From Hortaea werneckii (lineage: Eukaryota > Ascomycota > Dothideomycetes > Mycosphaerellales > Teratosphaeriaceae), in the NCBI GenBank assembly GCA_037044905.1, contig JBAOKB010000162.1:352388-416387 (forward strand): a stretch of 64,000 bases of DNA. Direction: 5' to 3'. A program made the translations under genes and the position numbers. The notes under the pieces are model-generated. The model did not search any database. It had not been told where the DNA came from and saw nothing but the letters and a program-made list of their open reading frames with translations. The stretch's first letter is position 1, and the number at the start of each line of letters is the position of its first letter. Below are positions 39,729 through 51,396 of the stretch, one piece after another.

Positions 39729-42386
39729 ATGAGCTCGACAGTATGGCCAACTACTCCCGTCACTCCCGCCACTGCATCCACTCTCCTCTCTAGGAATCCG
39801 AGCAGGAGCGACAGCATCAGCCCGAGCGACAGCGGCAGCGCCATCTTCGACTTCGGTGCCACATCGCCTAACATCCACTTCGCCGGCAAGTGTTCTTGCG
39901 TCACCCCCGACAACTCCCACCTGGGCAACTTCCGCCGTCGGCACAGTAGCCTTGCAAACAGTCCCATGATGTCGGCCGCCGAGAGTGGCAAAGTGAATGG
40001 TGGCAACCTCGAGCCGCTCGAACCGAGAAGGAGCAGCGATGAGCTGAGAGTGGATGAGCTACGGAACCATTTAGACAAAACCCTCTCCTCAGACAGCAGA
40101 CAGCCTCAGGAAGAAGGCGACGGCATCAGCGCTCGGCAGTTTGAGCCGGCGCCGGAGGAGGGTGTTGGTGAGTCAAGCGAACAACGTAGAAAAGGGGCGC
40201 CGCACATGCGCGAGGGCTCACTGGCCATGGCGATGAACGGCAGACTTCCAGAAGGTACTGGCGCCAGCGTTGCCTTGAACGACACTCCCTCCACTACCGC
40301 ACCTGGCAGCCCAGAATCCAAAGGCAGCGATTACTTCCCAGAACAGAGCGAACCGCCGCAGAAACCCGCCCCTCTACCGACACCTCTGAGGCAAAACTCC
40401 GGGACCTCGACACCGCGTGTGCGACCGACGACATTGGATATCCCCGGTCTGACCAAGAGCAAGGTGTCGCCGGATGGTAGGATTGCGTCACGAGATGTGG
40501 GCGCGAAGCTGGTCATCGTCATGGTCGGCTTGCCGGCAAGAGGGAAGAGCTACATTACGAAGAAGCTGGCTCGTTATCTGAACTGGCTCCAACACGACAC
40601 CACCATCTTCAATGTTGGCGAGCGAAGGCGCGTCGCAGCTGGAGGGCCCAATTCACTTGAGAAGACCAAAAGTCAGGAATTGCGTGAGGCTGGGCACAGA
40701 CCGTCTGTCGCTGCTGCTCAGCAGCCTGGTCTGCTCGACCACACGTTGTCTAACACGCAGGGTCAAGCGAATCAATCCGAGAATCCTTCCTCCGTTGCCC
40801 AAATCGTACTTAACGGCGAGACCAAACTCGAGGCGCCCACCACTTCCGACCAACCTCAGCCTTCTGAAGGCTCCGCCGATGCGCTCACGCGTGTAAAGAC
40901 AGGCCACAGAAAGGTCGAAGGCAGGAAGCTTAGCATGCCAGACATGGGCGAGCCAAAGAGTCCGCTGAAGCAAGATCCTGACGAGAAGTCAAATGAAGGA
41001 ACGCAAGAGCCGGAGGACGAGAATCAGGAGCACAACGCTGCATTCTTTGACCCAAACAACAAGAAAGCGTCCGCTATTCGAGAACAAGTTGCGCGAGAGA
41101 CGTTGGACGAGCTTTTGGATTACATTATGAACAAGGGTGGCAGTGTCGGGATTTTGGATGCCACCAATTCCACGATGGAACGGCGAAAGATGATCATGGA
41201 TCAGATCCGTGAAAAGGCCGGACCAGAGCTGAACGTGTTGTTCTTGGAGAGCACATGTGTCGATCAGGATTTGCTGGAGAGCAACATGCGCTTGAAATTG
41301 AAAGGGCCAGATTACAAGGACATGGATCCGACAGTCGCACTCGAGGATTTCAGACAAAGGGTGCAGGTGTATGAGAAGGCGTACGTGCCTCTGGGTGAAT
41401 ATGAAGAGAAGAACAACATGCCTTACATCCAAATGATCGATGTGGGACGCAAGATCATATCCCATCAGATCAAGGGCTTTTTGAGCGCTCAAGCAAATTA
41501 CTACCTCCTCAACTTTAACTTGGCCCCAAGACAGATATGGATTACAAGGCATGGTCTAAGTCAAGACAACATTTCTGGCAAGATAGGCGGAGACTCCGAT
41601 TTAGCGCCAGAAGGTAATCAGTACGCACGAAGCCTTGCCCGGTTCATTGACCAGAAGAGGCGTGAGTGGGACATGAAGCAATATGAGAGCTTGAAGAACA
41701 CTCACTTCCCACCTCAGCCAGGTGACTCAACGCCACCCAACCCTTACTACAGCCCGACGTCTGAGCGCGCACCCGGGCCGGTCAAACAGGAAGAGAAGCT
41801 CAACAAGCCTATGAGCGGAAACGCTTCACCCCAAGTACAACCGGAGGATGTGCCTGGATACGAGCCAAAATCGTTCTGTGTTTGGACGAGTATGCTCAAG
41901 CGCAGCATCCAGACCGCACAGTATTTTTCCGAAGAGGAATACGATACCAAGCAGATGCGTATGCTGGACGAGTTGAATGCCGGTGTTATGGAGGGCTTGA
42001 CCTACTCTTGCATTTCTACTCAATTCCCAGATGAATTCAAGTCACGAAAGCAGGATAAGCTTCATTATCGCTACCCTGGACCAGGCGGTGAGGGATATCT
42101 CGACATCATCAACCGTTTGCGTCCTGTCATTGTCGAGCTGGAGCGTATGACCGACCACGTCTTGCTTGTTGGCCATCGCTCGGTCGCACGTGTCCTTCTC
42201 GCCTATTTCCGCGGACTCAAGCGTGAGGAAGTCGCCGATCTGGACGTGCCGCTTGGCATGCTCTACTGCCTCGAGCCGAAGCCATATGGCGTCGACTTCA
42301 AGGCTTTCAGATGGGACAAATCGGCCGAGTGGTTCTACGAGGTTCCGGACTTTCAGCTTAAACGGGCAGAGGATGATATGCAGTAG
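39729..42386 (+). CDS. 6-phosphofructo-2-kinase/fructose-2,6-bisphosphatase
   Basis: It makes and breaks fructose 2,6-bisphosphate, the signal that sets glycolytic versus gluconeogenic flux. The chosen start gives 885 residues; an in-frame ATG at 39657 would add 24. The N-terminal ~250 residues are Ser/Pro-rich and probably regulatory. The kinase P-loop is GLPARGKS at residue 267, followed by the FNVGERRR motif. A low-complexity acidic insert (about 305-435) splits the kinase domain before FFDPNN and resumes with LDATNSTMERRK. The phosphatase domain begins ITRHGLS with the catalytic His608; Glu755 (NAGVMEG) and His816 (VGHRSV) complete the usual triad. The common RHGES reads RHGLS here. Catalytic residues of both halves are present, so a bifunctional enzyme is expected. 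No intron is seen. Confidence 0.94.
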   Translation: MSSTVWPTTPVTPATASTLLSRNPSRSDSISPSDSGSAIFDFGATSPNIHFAGKCSCVTPDNSHLGNFRRRHSSLANSPMMSAAESGKVNGGNLEPLEPRRSSDELRVDELRNHLDKTLSSDSRQPQEEGDGISARQFEPAPEEGVGESSEQRRKGAPHMREGSLAMAMNGRLPEGTGASVALNDTPSTTAPGSPESKGSDYFPEQSEPPQKPAPLPTPLRQNSGTSTPRVRPTTLDIPGLTKSKVSPDGRIASRDVGAKLVIVMVGLPARGKSYITKKLARYLNWLQHDTTIFNVGERRRVAAGGPNSLEKTKSQELREAGHRPSVAAAQQPGLLDHTLSNTQGQANQSENPSSVAQIVLNGETKLEAPTTSDQPQPSEGSADALTRVKTGHRKVEGRKLSMPDMGEPKSPLKQDPDEKSNEGTQEPEDENQEHNAAFFDPNNKKASAIREQVARETLDELLDYIMNKGGSVGILDATNSTMERRKMIMDQIREKAGPELNVLFLESTCVDQDLLESNMRLKLKGPDYKDMDPTVALEDFRQRVQVYEKAYVPLGEYEEKNNMPYIQMIDVGRKIISHQIKGFLSAQANYYLLNFNLAPRQIWITRHGLSQDNISGKIGGDSDLAPEGNQYARSLARFIDQKRREWDMKQYESLKNTHFPPQPGDSTPPNPYYSPTSERAPGPVKQEEKLNKPMSGNASPQVQPEDVPGYEPKSFCVWTSMLKRSIQTAQYFSEEEYDTKQMRMLDELNAGVMEGLTYSCISTQFPDEFKSRKQDKLHYRYPGPGGEGYLDIINRLRPVIVELERMTDHVLLVGHRSVARVLLAYFRGLKREEVADLDVPLGMLYCLEPKPYGVDFKAFRWDKSAEWFYEVPDFQLKRAEDDMQ

Positions 42387-43323
42387 GAATGTGAAACTCC
42401 TGACTGCCCGAATGGCTGTGACATGGTCCGCAGGATTGCCAGCGCTCCCGACATGGTCGCTGTGGAGCGCAAAGAGAACCGCAAGGGTACGCGAGTGAGG
42501 TTTGAAGTTCAGAGTAGCAGCGAAGAAGAATCTCTTGGGAAGAGGAGGGACTCTTTGCACACGAGTTGATTTTGCTTCGAGGCGTTTCAATGGATTGCGA
42601 AGAGGTCTGTTTGGCAGGCACAGCTTAGACGATGACGATTTTCCAACGTGGACAGCACGACGATGCGGAGCTCCTCGTTCACGTACGACTACTGATTTCG
42701 ACTTGCTTACGAAGAATGGGAACATGCTCGGCTTTCGGCGTGACAACAAAAATGGGAACGGGCATAGCGATGGAGCCCAGTCATTTCCCATTACTAGCAT
42801 GGAGTTCCGGGAGGCAAGGGGTAGTGGCGTTTCTTTTCTGATTATTACAATTGCTTTTTCTTATTCTCTACTAAGTCTTTGGCTTGGAGGACATAGCTTG
42901 AACTTCTGTACCTTACGTGCATCATCCCTGCTTGCTCATGGCGGTAATGTCGATTCTGACTTGCAGTATAGAAATGGGAAGGAGTGCTGGCTATTAGATG
43001 TAAAAGATTTTGATGACATTGTTCTTCTTGCGGGTGTCCGTCGCTTCTTTGGTTTTGAATGTCAAGTCGAATCCATGATACCTGTCCAAGATTCATTCAA
43101 TCTGTCTACAACTGCGACGAAACCAAGCGCAGATCAGTCGTCACCGTTATGCCTAATAATGTGCAAGTTTAAGCCTGGTCGGACGATGCTAGCTATTGTG
43201 CCGAGCAAAAATAACTATGCGTAGCAAATTGTAGCTTAAGCTATTTAGAAACGAATGCAATTTCAAGAGGTCTAATTAATGTAAAGAAGGAGAGACTGAA
43301 TATGATAAACATGCTGTATGCTC
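42387..43323. other. Intergenic region between convergent genes
   Basis: 3' regions of PFK-2/FBPase-2 and the FAD oxidase. A plus-strand frame of 240 codons (42502-43224) is open but is compositionally odd and starts 115 bp after a stop; I do not call it. Confidence 0.5.
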
Positions 43324-45202
43324 CTATGATGTGGCCATGCTTGGGTAACACCCATACCTCGGATCGCTCGCGTCGTATCCAATGCACTGCCAGCACGTCA
43401 GGATGTTGTTCGGATCCATCTCCTGCTTCAAGCTAAGCAGCCTGTCGTAGTTCTCTTGGCCCCAGAACACCTGCTCGTGGTTGTCCTGGAAAGTGTCGGC
43501 CTCGTTTTGGTAGACGCCGGAGTCTGGTGCGACGCCAGCTAAGATATTGGCTACTTCGTGAGCCGTGCCGAAAGCCCGGTTGATGGTCGACTGGTTCGGT
43601 GAGTTGTTGAAGGTGATGGCGCCGAGAATGTGCCAGTTCGCTTGGCGCCAGGCCGGAGTGATGGAGGCTGGGACGGTGTCGTTGTCCGGGTAAGAAGATG
43701 GAGCGGTGACCAGAATTTGCAGCGGTGGGCCGTACGTGAGAGCTCGAGGGTCGAGTTGGTTCGATGTCAAGGAGAGAGGTGTCACCTTGTCAGAGATCTC
43801 GGTGAGCGCATTGATGAGGTTTTGGCGACCGTCGTCGCTGGTAAAGACATACTTGGGAATCAGACGGCTGCCAAGTGCAATGCCTAAGCCGACTTCTTCA
43901 TCGTTCGGCAGAATGTAATCATTGAATGCCTCGAACCAGCTGTGAGCAGTACTGACTTCATTGTTGATAGCCAAATTGCCCAGCGATGACGCGTAATCTG
44001 TCAATGGCTTCATGCTCTCTTTCGCCTCCTCGTTGGTAAGCTTTGGAGTGACGAGGACCAGACCGCTGGAAAGCTGACTCCTTGCACCCGGTGCGATATA
44101 GCCACCCCATCCTTCCGTCGCCCATTTCTCACCGTTCTCGACGCAAATAGTGACGAACTTCTCGATGCTCTCCAGATCAAGGGAGGCAAAGCGGATGTAG
44201 GCAACCTGTAGTGTCACCCTCGGATGAGCAGTTGTAGTAATCTCCATGTTCACACCGAAGGTGGATCCACCACCGCCACGCAAAGCGTAGAAGACATCCT
44301 GGTTCTGACACCTGTTTGCAGTTACGCAGGTTCCATTTGGTAGTACGGCCCTGATCTGGAGGACATTGTCGACGCCCATCCCGAGTGTATTGGAGAGCGC
44401 ACCGTGGCCTCCTGCAGCAAGCCAGCCACCCCCAGCTCCGACTGTCCTTGAGGAACCGCCGACGATGGTGATGTTGTTGTCTTCAGCGAACTGATAGAGA
44501 CCGAGGAAGCCTTGACCAGCGCCATAAGTCACACCGTCAGCGGCTGGCTCAGAGCAGCCTTCAGGGATGAAATCCCTCTCGAGAGTGAGGTCTGGTTGGA
44601 TGTTATGAGTCCACAAGGCGAGAGCATCTGGTGCGGATGAGCGGCCACGGTAATCGTGACCCGAGTTCTTGATCACTAATGGAACGCCAGTATCCTCGGC
44701 GAATTTGAGACCAGCCTGGACGTCGGAGACTCCCTCCACATCGATGTAGTATGAGGGGACACTGCCTTGATGGCATTGTTGGCCTAAAGTGTAGAGAGGG
44801 TTAGAGGGCAGCGTGAAGTCAAGTCCGCAATCGTTGGCGTTCTTCTGGCAAAACCCCCAATTTGCGTTTTGGTAGCCTCCAAAGTTGTCCGCTATGTAAC
44901 TGTCCAATGTCAGCCGATGGACAGTTGGCTAGGAACGCAACCTCTCGATTGTTGGCATACAGATCCGTCGTATATCCTTGCTGCACGTCGGTGCATTCGC
45001 TAGAAAGCGGATCTTCGAAACATGGTTTGGCTATAGGGAAGCCTACGGCAAGACGCCCACCCACAGACTCATTGAGCGATCTCCACTGTTCAGAAGTGAT
45101 TGAAGAAATTGGAACAGACTGCCTCTTGTTCAGTGGGACCGTCACGCCGATGGCAGTCGACACTGCTAGAGAAAGGAGAGAAGAAAAACGAATGAAAGTC
45201 AT
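43324..45202 (-). CDS. Secreted FAD-linked oxidase (PCMH/BBE, isoamyl-alcohol-oxidase-like)
   Basis: A flavoenzyme that oxidises an unknown small alcohol or sugar-like substrate with oxygen, probably outside the cell. Exons are 45202-44961 and 44899-43324; the 61-bp intron opens GTATGC and closes CAG. The joined product is 605 residues. A signal peptide (MTFIRFSSLLSLAVSTAIGV) ends before a KR site. The splice join reads VQQGYTTDLYIADNFGGYQN, restoring the family's N-terminal motif. The PCMH FAD-binding domain has VIKNSGHDYRGRSS, with His162 as the expected covalent FAD ligand. GGSSRTVGAGGGW lacks the Cys that gives a second covalent bond in some BBE enzymes. The C-terminal BBE segment ends MDPNNILTCWQCIGYD. 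Without the intron the gene looks like two overlapping frames. No biosynthetic cluster genes lie beside it. Confidence 0.92.
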
Positions 45203-47477
45203 GATGACGGTCTTGGAAGGAGACCCAGGAACGCGGGTAGTAGAGAGCGGAGCGAGTTGATCCTATTATATTGAGAATCCCGTGTCAGATCTGGGCTGAG
45301 AGATTGCCTCTTTTGCCGGAGCAGTCTGCCGTTTCGACTTCAGCCGTGGAGAATAACGCGGTTTTGCACACCATCTGGGTCTATTTCAAATCTTTGCAGC
45401 AAGTCCAGTGCACGATAAGCTAATTTGACGTAGGGGGAGGCAGTATGACCTATTGAAATTTTTCCTCCTACGCCAATGATCGACTGTAGGACGTGGTCAT
45501 TTCTAAATGTCTCGGTGCGGTAGTCGTTTACGGTCTGTGCAGGAGCAAGATGAACTAGGGGTGGCCCATCCACATGGCGCGCGGCGGTCATCTTGCAGTG
45601 AGAATCTGGCATCACGTCGAGTGGACGGCAAGAGACATGTGTAGTGCGAATGCCACATGAAGTAAGCGCGATATTCTACACACGCGGATGGAGGCCAAGA
45701 GCTCCTAGAGAATCGCGCAGCTGGAGGTAGAACTTCGGTGAGATTAAGATGGGTCCCACGGTGACCTCCTGGAGGCTGCTGGAGCGCGTGTGTGCCGTCG
45801 TTTTCTCCAGCGCGAGCACGGTTCATGTACATCGTTACCATATATGTACCGCCTTCCTCTGTTCTTCTTCTGTTTCTTCCCCACGCGTGGCCGATACGGA
45901 TCCACGGTCTCGAGCACAGGGAGGCGGATGGTGGGCGAAACGGCAGAAGATATCCCAAATTCAATGTGATGCGGAATCGCTTCCGTACTGCCTTCCCTTC
46001 TTGCTGTGTGTACCTGAGCTTGTTGAGATACAGCAGCTGCTATGTATACTCCGAGATGGCTAGGTTGGTCATCTCAGCATCGTTATGCGTTTTGTCTTTG
46101 GCAAGCCTGACATTGAGAAGCCTGTTGACGACATATAATTGACGACATATAATTAACGCCGCGCAAGATGGACGGCTACACAAAGGGCAATAATTTCCAG
46201 CCTACCAAGCAGAAGTCGAGTAGGATAAGGTACCTGATCTTTTGGAGAGTGGTGCTTAACAGACTCGCCAATTCACGCTGATGTCTTATGCCATGCTAGC
46301 TAGGCGAGACTGAGAGGCCCACACTAAGCGTTTGGCACACAAGTATGAAAAGTTGCGGATGACGGTTGGGACTTGGTGCGGTAACTATGCATCATTTTTG
46401 AACGAATTACTGTCCAGCCTCTCGAGCGTCGAGCGTGAGCCTGATACGTTCGCAATATATGGCGAACATCAGATGCGAGGAAGTCTGTAGTGGTCAGCGG
46501 TGGTCGGAAGAGTAGTGGCCACGAGTGAAGACAGTTCGATTGATGAGGCGTCTATAGGTCGCTACCATTAACGTCAAAGCCACCGCTGATACAATGTCTT
46601 CGTCGGTAGATCAAGTGATGAAGCCTGTGTGGTTTATTGTGTTCGGATCGATTGTCCACACACGTGATGGAGAAGGATCATGTGAAGGCAAACAGCTACT
46701 GTATTATGCACATGTCCCTGCGAGCCGTCTTGATGCTCGAGGCTGGTTTGCATACCAGACATGGTCAGATCCCTGGCGCATGACCAGAGAGACTTAGTAT
46801 TGAGTCATCACGCGGTTGCAGACAGCACCATGTATAAAGCCTAGAGCATTTCTTCCTCCCTCCTAGCTGCGGAATACAGTACTCGGAGGAAGACGGAACG
46901 GTGACGAAACCATTCACCTCACCGAACAGTCACGGAACCAGGTTCGGCAAGGCGGCGAAAAAATCAGATGTTGTAGAGCTTGACGGGGGTTTTCGTGGAC
47001 AAGCTCCCCGCCAACATCACCCACGATTTTCCCGCCCGCATCATCGGGGCCGCCCAGATTTCACGGGGCTTGTGGCGTCACCACCTCTCCATTTGGGGGG
47101 GATTTGAAGCCCTTCAATCAAATGCGGGGGCGAGACCAGCCGCGGTCAATTACGCACCTTCAATAAAAATTTCAAAGCCACTCCTGGAGCTTGCAGCAAA
47201 GCTGGGACACGCTCTCACCCCCCGGAGAGGACTAGTGATCGGTGCTTCACGTCAAAAACAGCTGGCGAGCACATGCACACACCCACTCCCGACCTTCACC
47301 TGCTTCTAGGCGGTCACTCCTTCATCCACACATATACAGACCACACTCTCTCAAACCGTCTTCACTCCTTTGGTCGCCCTTCCATTTGATGGGTGGCCCG
47401 ATGGTGCTCAATGAATCGGCTTAACCCAACCGTCAAGCTATCCTTCAGTGCTTGGAAGGTGGTGCGTGGTGGCTGCG
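45203..47477. other. Intergenic region, 2.3 kb
   Basis: Promoter of the FAD oxidase on the left and of the OTU gene on the right. No gene supported; frames up to 153 codons lack features. A 14-bp sequence TTGACGACATATAA is tandemly doubled at 46125-46152. Additional upstream exons of the OTU gene cannot be excluded. Confidence 0.45.
46125..46152. repeat. 14-bp perfect tandem duplication
   Basis: TTGACGACATATAA occurs twice head to tail in an otherwise unique region; a recent slippage or repair scar. Confidence 0.85.
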
Positions 47478-48993
47478 ATGGGTGTGGACGAGTTCCCATT
47501 GCTCTCCGCCCTGGGCTTGTACGCTGCTGATATTCGCGGCGATGGTGAGTTAACCATCTGTTCTCTCACGATCACCCTGCTTCTTCACCACTCTCCTTTC
47601 GTCGCTGCCCGTTCTCCTGTTCCATTTATTACAAAAACATCCTGAGCTCACGTGTTGGGGTCGTGTCTCAGGCAACTGTCTCTTCAACGCTCTCTCCGAC
47701 CAGATTTACGGCCACCAGAATGAACACGCTGCCATCCGTTCGCGTGTCATCAACTACATGCGCGAGCATGGCGACTACTACAAACAGTTTATAGATGTCC
47801 ACCCCGGCGGTGGCATCCGACGTAATCCAAAACGAAAAAATGCTGGCTCCTATTCCTCGCCCGCCAGCATCGTCCCTCCTTCCGAAGCCGAGATCGACCG
47901 CGTGTTTGAGAGCCACCTACAAAGCATGGCGAGAGGTGGGACGTGGGGCGATAATATGGAAATCACGGCCTTCGCCGCCGCGTTCGATGTCGACGTGAAG
48001 ATTTACCAGAGAGACTTTGCCTACATGGTCACGGGTGGGGTGGACGAGACGAGCAAACCGGTCGCTCATATTGCATATCATGTCTGGGAACATTACTCGT
48101 CGATACGAAACCTCGACGGTCCTCACACTGGTCTGCCAGACGTTAGTGCCAAGGTCCTGTCACCAGAAGAGGAGGCCCGGCAGAAGCAAAGACTGGAGCA
48201 GACGCCTCACGTCTTGCCGTGGCAGGTCGACGTTGTGTCCAAGTCGTTGCCTTTCCTTGCAGACAAACCGACGATTAAGCGTGCGTTGGAAGCGGCAAAA
48301 GGCGACATTAACACAGCCGTCTCGAATCTGATGGATGCTGAAGAGTACGGCAGTGCTTCATCACAGCCCGAAAGCTCTAGCGTCGAGCGTGACCACGACA
48401 GCGACGATGACGCATTGAACGGGCCGAACAAGAAGCGGGATCGAAAGCTGAGCCGGTCAGCTCGACAAGGACCGCGTAGCACAGGAAGCAAGCACGCGTT
48501 GTCACATCTGGAGAATTACGATGGCAGCCAAGAGTCAATAGGTAGCTACGCATCGGAAGCTTCGAGCGTGCTACCGAACGGCTCCCAGCAAAGCACCACT
48601 ACCACAACCCAAACCACCGAAACAGACGAGTCTGACGTCAGGCTCAAGCCGACAGCAGACGGAGAAAGCATCGAAGTAGCACGGTCACAATCTCCTGCAA
48701 AACCGCCCGTCCGGTTAAGACTTCTGCCTCCAAAACCGCCCCCTGATTATAAAGGTCCGCCGGGGAAGACATCCCAGCGACAACCTGGACCACGAATATC
48801 GGCTCGCGACCGGAAAGACATCAAGAAACAAGCTCAGAAAGCGGCACGCAAAGAGCGTCAACTGGCTGCTCAAACTGGTGGTGGTAGCAAGGAGACTACA
48901 CCATCCTCACAAGCCGCCGCTGGAGTCGCTCTACGCCAGAAAGGTCTGACGGAGACGCCGCCGGTGGAGACGTTACGGACACTTTACATCTAA
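47478..48993 (+). CDS. OTU-domain cysteine protease (deubiquitinase)
   Basis: Cleaves ubiquitin from conjugates; the specificity of this member is unknown. Exon 1 is 47478-47544 and exon 2 47672-48993; the 127-bp intron opens GTGAGT and closes TCTCAG. Joined they give 462 residues. The splice join restores the catalytic block ADIRGDGNCLFNALSDQIYG with Asp22 and Cys25. The catalytic His is in WEHYSSIR (His163). Residues ~200-245 (WQVDVVSKSLPFLADKPTIKRALEAAKGDI...) resemble a UBA helical bundle, as in OTUD3-like enzymes. The C-terminus is low complexity, then Pro-rich, then a basic KKQAQKAARKERQ segment. The start is uncertain: family members often have a short basic leader, so an extra upstream exon is possible. 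Nearby ULA1 acts in the related NEDD8 pathway, but the link is only proximity. Confidence 0.9.
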
Positions 48994-49805
48994 GCCGTCT
49001 GATTAATGAACCGTCACTCCATCGTCGTGACAAGGTGTCCTCTCTCGTCAAATTCCATTTCACGGCCGGTCACACACAACGAAGCGCGACAACGAGATAC
49101 CCCGTCCGCAACAGGCACAGAAGAAGATTAAGCATAGCGCAGGCAACGCCCCTCCCTGTTACAGAATCAGGGGATGGGGTTTCATTTTGACACAATGGGA
49201 GTTCAGAGCATAGCGGCGGCGTAAGATGGAGTTTTGTGCTTTTCAACTTGGGCAAAGAAGCATTTGGGATGGGTCCTCTGAACGGTTTCTTACTTTCTCT
49301 TTTTTTTTCAGACTTCTCTTTTGGATGAGAAGGATGATGAGAAAAGATGATGAGCATAGGTACTTACCTGGTAGAGCTCAGGCAGATGGTGAGCGCAGAA
49401 AATCATCATCATGTCTGTCTGGGCAGTCCAAAGAAGGAGCGGCTGAGGGTTGATGAGATTCTTCACCTTTTTGAGTGTGTTTGATTGCTTCAAACTCCTC
49501 CTTCCTTACGGTGGGCGAAGGGATGTTGCTTAGGCTCTTATGATCATCATATCGACAAAGTAGAAATAGAGTAGCCTTTAGACAAATGCAAAGGCTTAAT
49601 ACCTCGAATGTTGCGTCCCAGATACAACTGAAGGATGAGGTCTGGGTTGTCGCTGGTGCAATATGTGGCTTCACATAGTCTCATTCATCTGCTCGACAGA
49701 CCATCATCTACAGCATGTTGAAGTCTAGCATGTAAGCATCTCACATCGTCTCTATGTATGTTTATAAGTCCAAGTATCGTCGACGCCTCCGTGGACAGGA
49801 ATCAA
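48994..49805. other. Intergenic region between convergent genes
   Basis: 3' regions of the OTU and ribose-5-phosphate isomerase genes. T- and GATGAG-rich with no supported gene. Confidence 0.5.
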
Positions 49806-50669
49806 CTACTTGATCAGTTCCGCAACGTCCTTGACATCACGCTTCAACACCTCGCCATCCTCCATACCAAAGTACACCGCCACCGGCTTCTGTCCGCCCG
49901 GCAACCCGGCCGCCTGCGCCTCATAACCGTTCATGCCGTGGAATAGCCCGACCTCAAGCACGCCGCTCATCTGCTTGATCCGCTCCGCCAGCGTGGTGAT
50001 ATCCCACTGCCCATTCTTCCCGCTGCCGTCCATCCCGTTCTTCGCGTCCAGCGTCGTCAGCAACTTTGGGAATGGCGCGTCGATAATGTAGAACGATTGA
50101 TCGGTCTGGATCGGTCCTGCCTTGGCTACGGTCTGTTCCCGAAGCTTGGGGTCCGTGGACCCAATGGCTTTCAACTCCTTCAGCACCGAGGCGTGCGCGA
50201 TCGGCGCGACTTCAATGGGGATGGACGGCCACTGCGTGAGTAGTCGCTTCTGGTTCTTGCGGTAGTCGGCTATACACACGAACTTCTTGCTCCGGCACGC
50301 GACGAGCTTCTCCTGGAAGAGACATGCGCCGCCGCCTTTGATGCAGTTGAGTTCCTCGTCGACCTCGTCCGCCCCGTCGAAGCAGACGTCCATGACGCTG
50401 TCGCCTGGGAGGGAATCGAAGGCGATGGGGTTGAGGCCTGCGGACTCGATGACTTTCCGGCTGTTCCATCCCGTGGGCACGAACCAATTCATGTGGTTAG
50501 CCGGCGGCGGGTTCTTCTGCAGGTGGTCCTTGATGGCTTCGACGCCGTAGACGATGGTGCTGCCGGAGCCGATGCCGACGAAGCGCATGTCGGAGCGGAA
50601 GTGCTCTGCGACTGCGCGGTAGGCGGCTTTGCGCTTGGCTGATTCGACGGGAGATAGTTCGGCTGACAT
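49806..50669 (-). CDS. RKI1: Ribose-5-phosphate isomerase A
   Basis: Interconverts ribulose 5-phosphate and ribose 5-phosphate in the non-oxidative pentose phosphate pathway in the cytosol. From ATG 50669 the product is 287 residues, the usual size. It shows FVGIGSGSTIVYG near the N-terminus, GADEVDEELNCIKGGGACL with the substrate-binding Asp/Lys, QEKLVA with the catalytic Glu region, and KFVCIADYRKNQ. The C-terminal part has VLEVGLFHGM. The frame stays open upstream to an ATG at 50792, adding 41 residues rich in Ser, Thr, Arg and His and free of Asp and Glu; this could be a second start giving a mitochondrial form, or just leader sequence. No intron. It is divergent from ULA1 with a shared 0.7-kb promoter region. 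Confidence 0.95.
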   Translation of the reverse strand: MSAELSPVESAKRKAAYRAVAEHFRSDMRFVGIGSGSTIVYGVEAIKDHLQKNPPPANHMNWFVPTGWNSRKVIESAGLNPIAFDSLPGDSVMDVCFDGADEVDEELNCIKGGGACLFQEKLVACRSKKFVCIADYRKNQKRLLTQWPSIPIEVAPIAHASVLKELKAIGSTDPKLREQTVAKAGPIQTDQSFYIIDAPFPKLLTTLDAKNGMDGSGKNGQWDITTLAERIKQMSGVLEVGLFHGMNGYEAQAAGLPGGQKPVAVYFGMEDGEVLKRDVKDVAELIK

Positions 50670-51396
50670 GGTTGAGTGTGTTGCTGTTGTTGCTGTCCTG
50701 GATGAGCTGAGGGCAAGGCGGGTAGGTGTAGGATGGAAGGTCCGGGTCTGGTGGGGAGGAGAGGTGAAGGTGGAGGTGGAGGTGTTGTACACGTGGGAGG
50801 AAGTCCAAGGCGCTAAGAGGGATCTCGGTCTCGGTCTAGGTCGTGTGGTGGCCGCGGGGAGGGTGGAGAGCAGTTTGGCTGCTGGAGGGAGACAGGTTCG
50901 TCAATCCCTCTTGCTTGGCTAGGCGGAGATGGTGGAGATGGGTGGGATGGGCTTACTTTTGGCCATACAACTGACTTCCGCCGGGGTGGTTGTTCTGTAT
51001 ATGCTTGTGTGTAATGACAGCGCTTCCAAGGTTGACGGGGTGCCCGGTGACGGTGACGGTGACGGCATTGGGAGCTGTCAAGGTTCTCGCCTCGTTCGCC
51101 GACGCCCGACGCCCAAGCCCCGCCATTCCCTTTGCCATTGCAACCGCCATTGCGTTACTCGCAGCAATTGCCCCTCATCCTGTGGCGGTGTTGGTGTGGC
51201 TGGTCTGTCCTCGATACGTAGTACCCGCCCAACCGCGCCCGTGGACGCGATGAATGTGGCGTCAGCTATCGCGAACCCGAACCCATGACGAAAGCCGGAC
51301 AGTCGAAGACCAATCTCAAACCCAAATCAATCTCATAAATTCGAATCTCAACTACTGTCGCTACTCGGTACTACCTACATAAGGTACCGCTGTATC
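50670..51396. promoter_or_regulatory. Shared divergent promoter region, RKI1/ULA1
   Basis: Separates two genes transcribed apart. It contains three perfect GGTGAC units (51056-51073) giving repeated TGACG half-sites and a TACCTACATAAGGTACC stretch just before the ULA1 start. No gene is called. Confidence 0.45.

Noticed and set aside
42502..43224. 240-codon open frame after the PFK-2/FBPase-2 stop
   Set aside because: It lies in the expected 3' UTR between convergent genes, has no motif or sensible composition, and a similar-sized frame overlaps on the other strand.
44819..45202. Separate 127-residue secreted protein overlapping the FAD oxidase
   Set aside because: It is exon 1 of the FAD oxidase read through a 61-bp intron; splicing gives a continuous family match.
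43324..50669. Possible secondary-metabolite cluster around the FAD oxidase
   Set aside because: No PKS, NRPS, terpene cyclase, P450 or pathway regulator lies within reach; neighbours are core metabolism genes.
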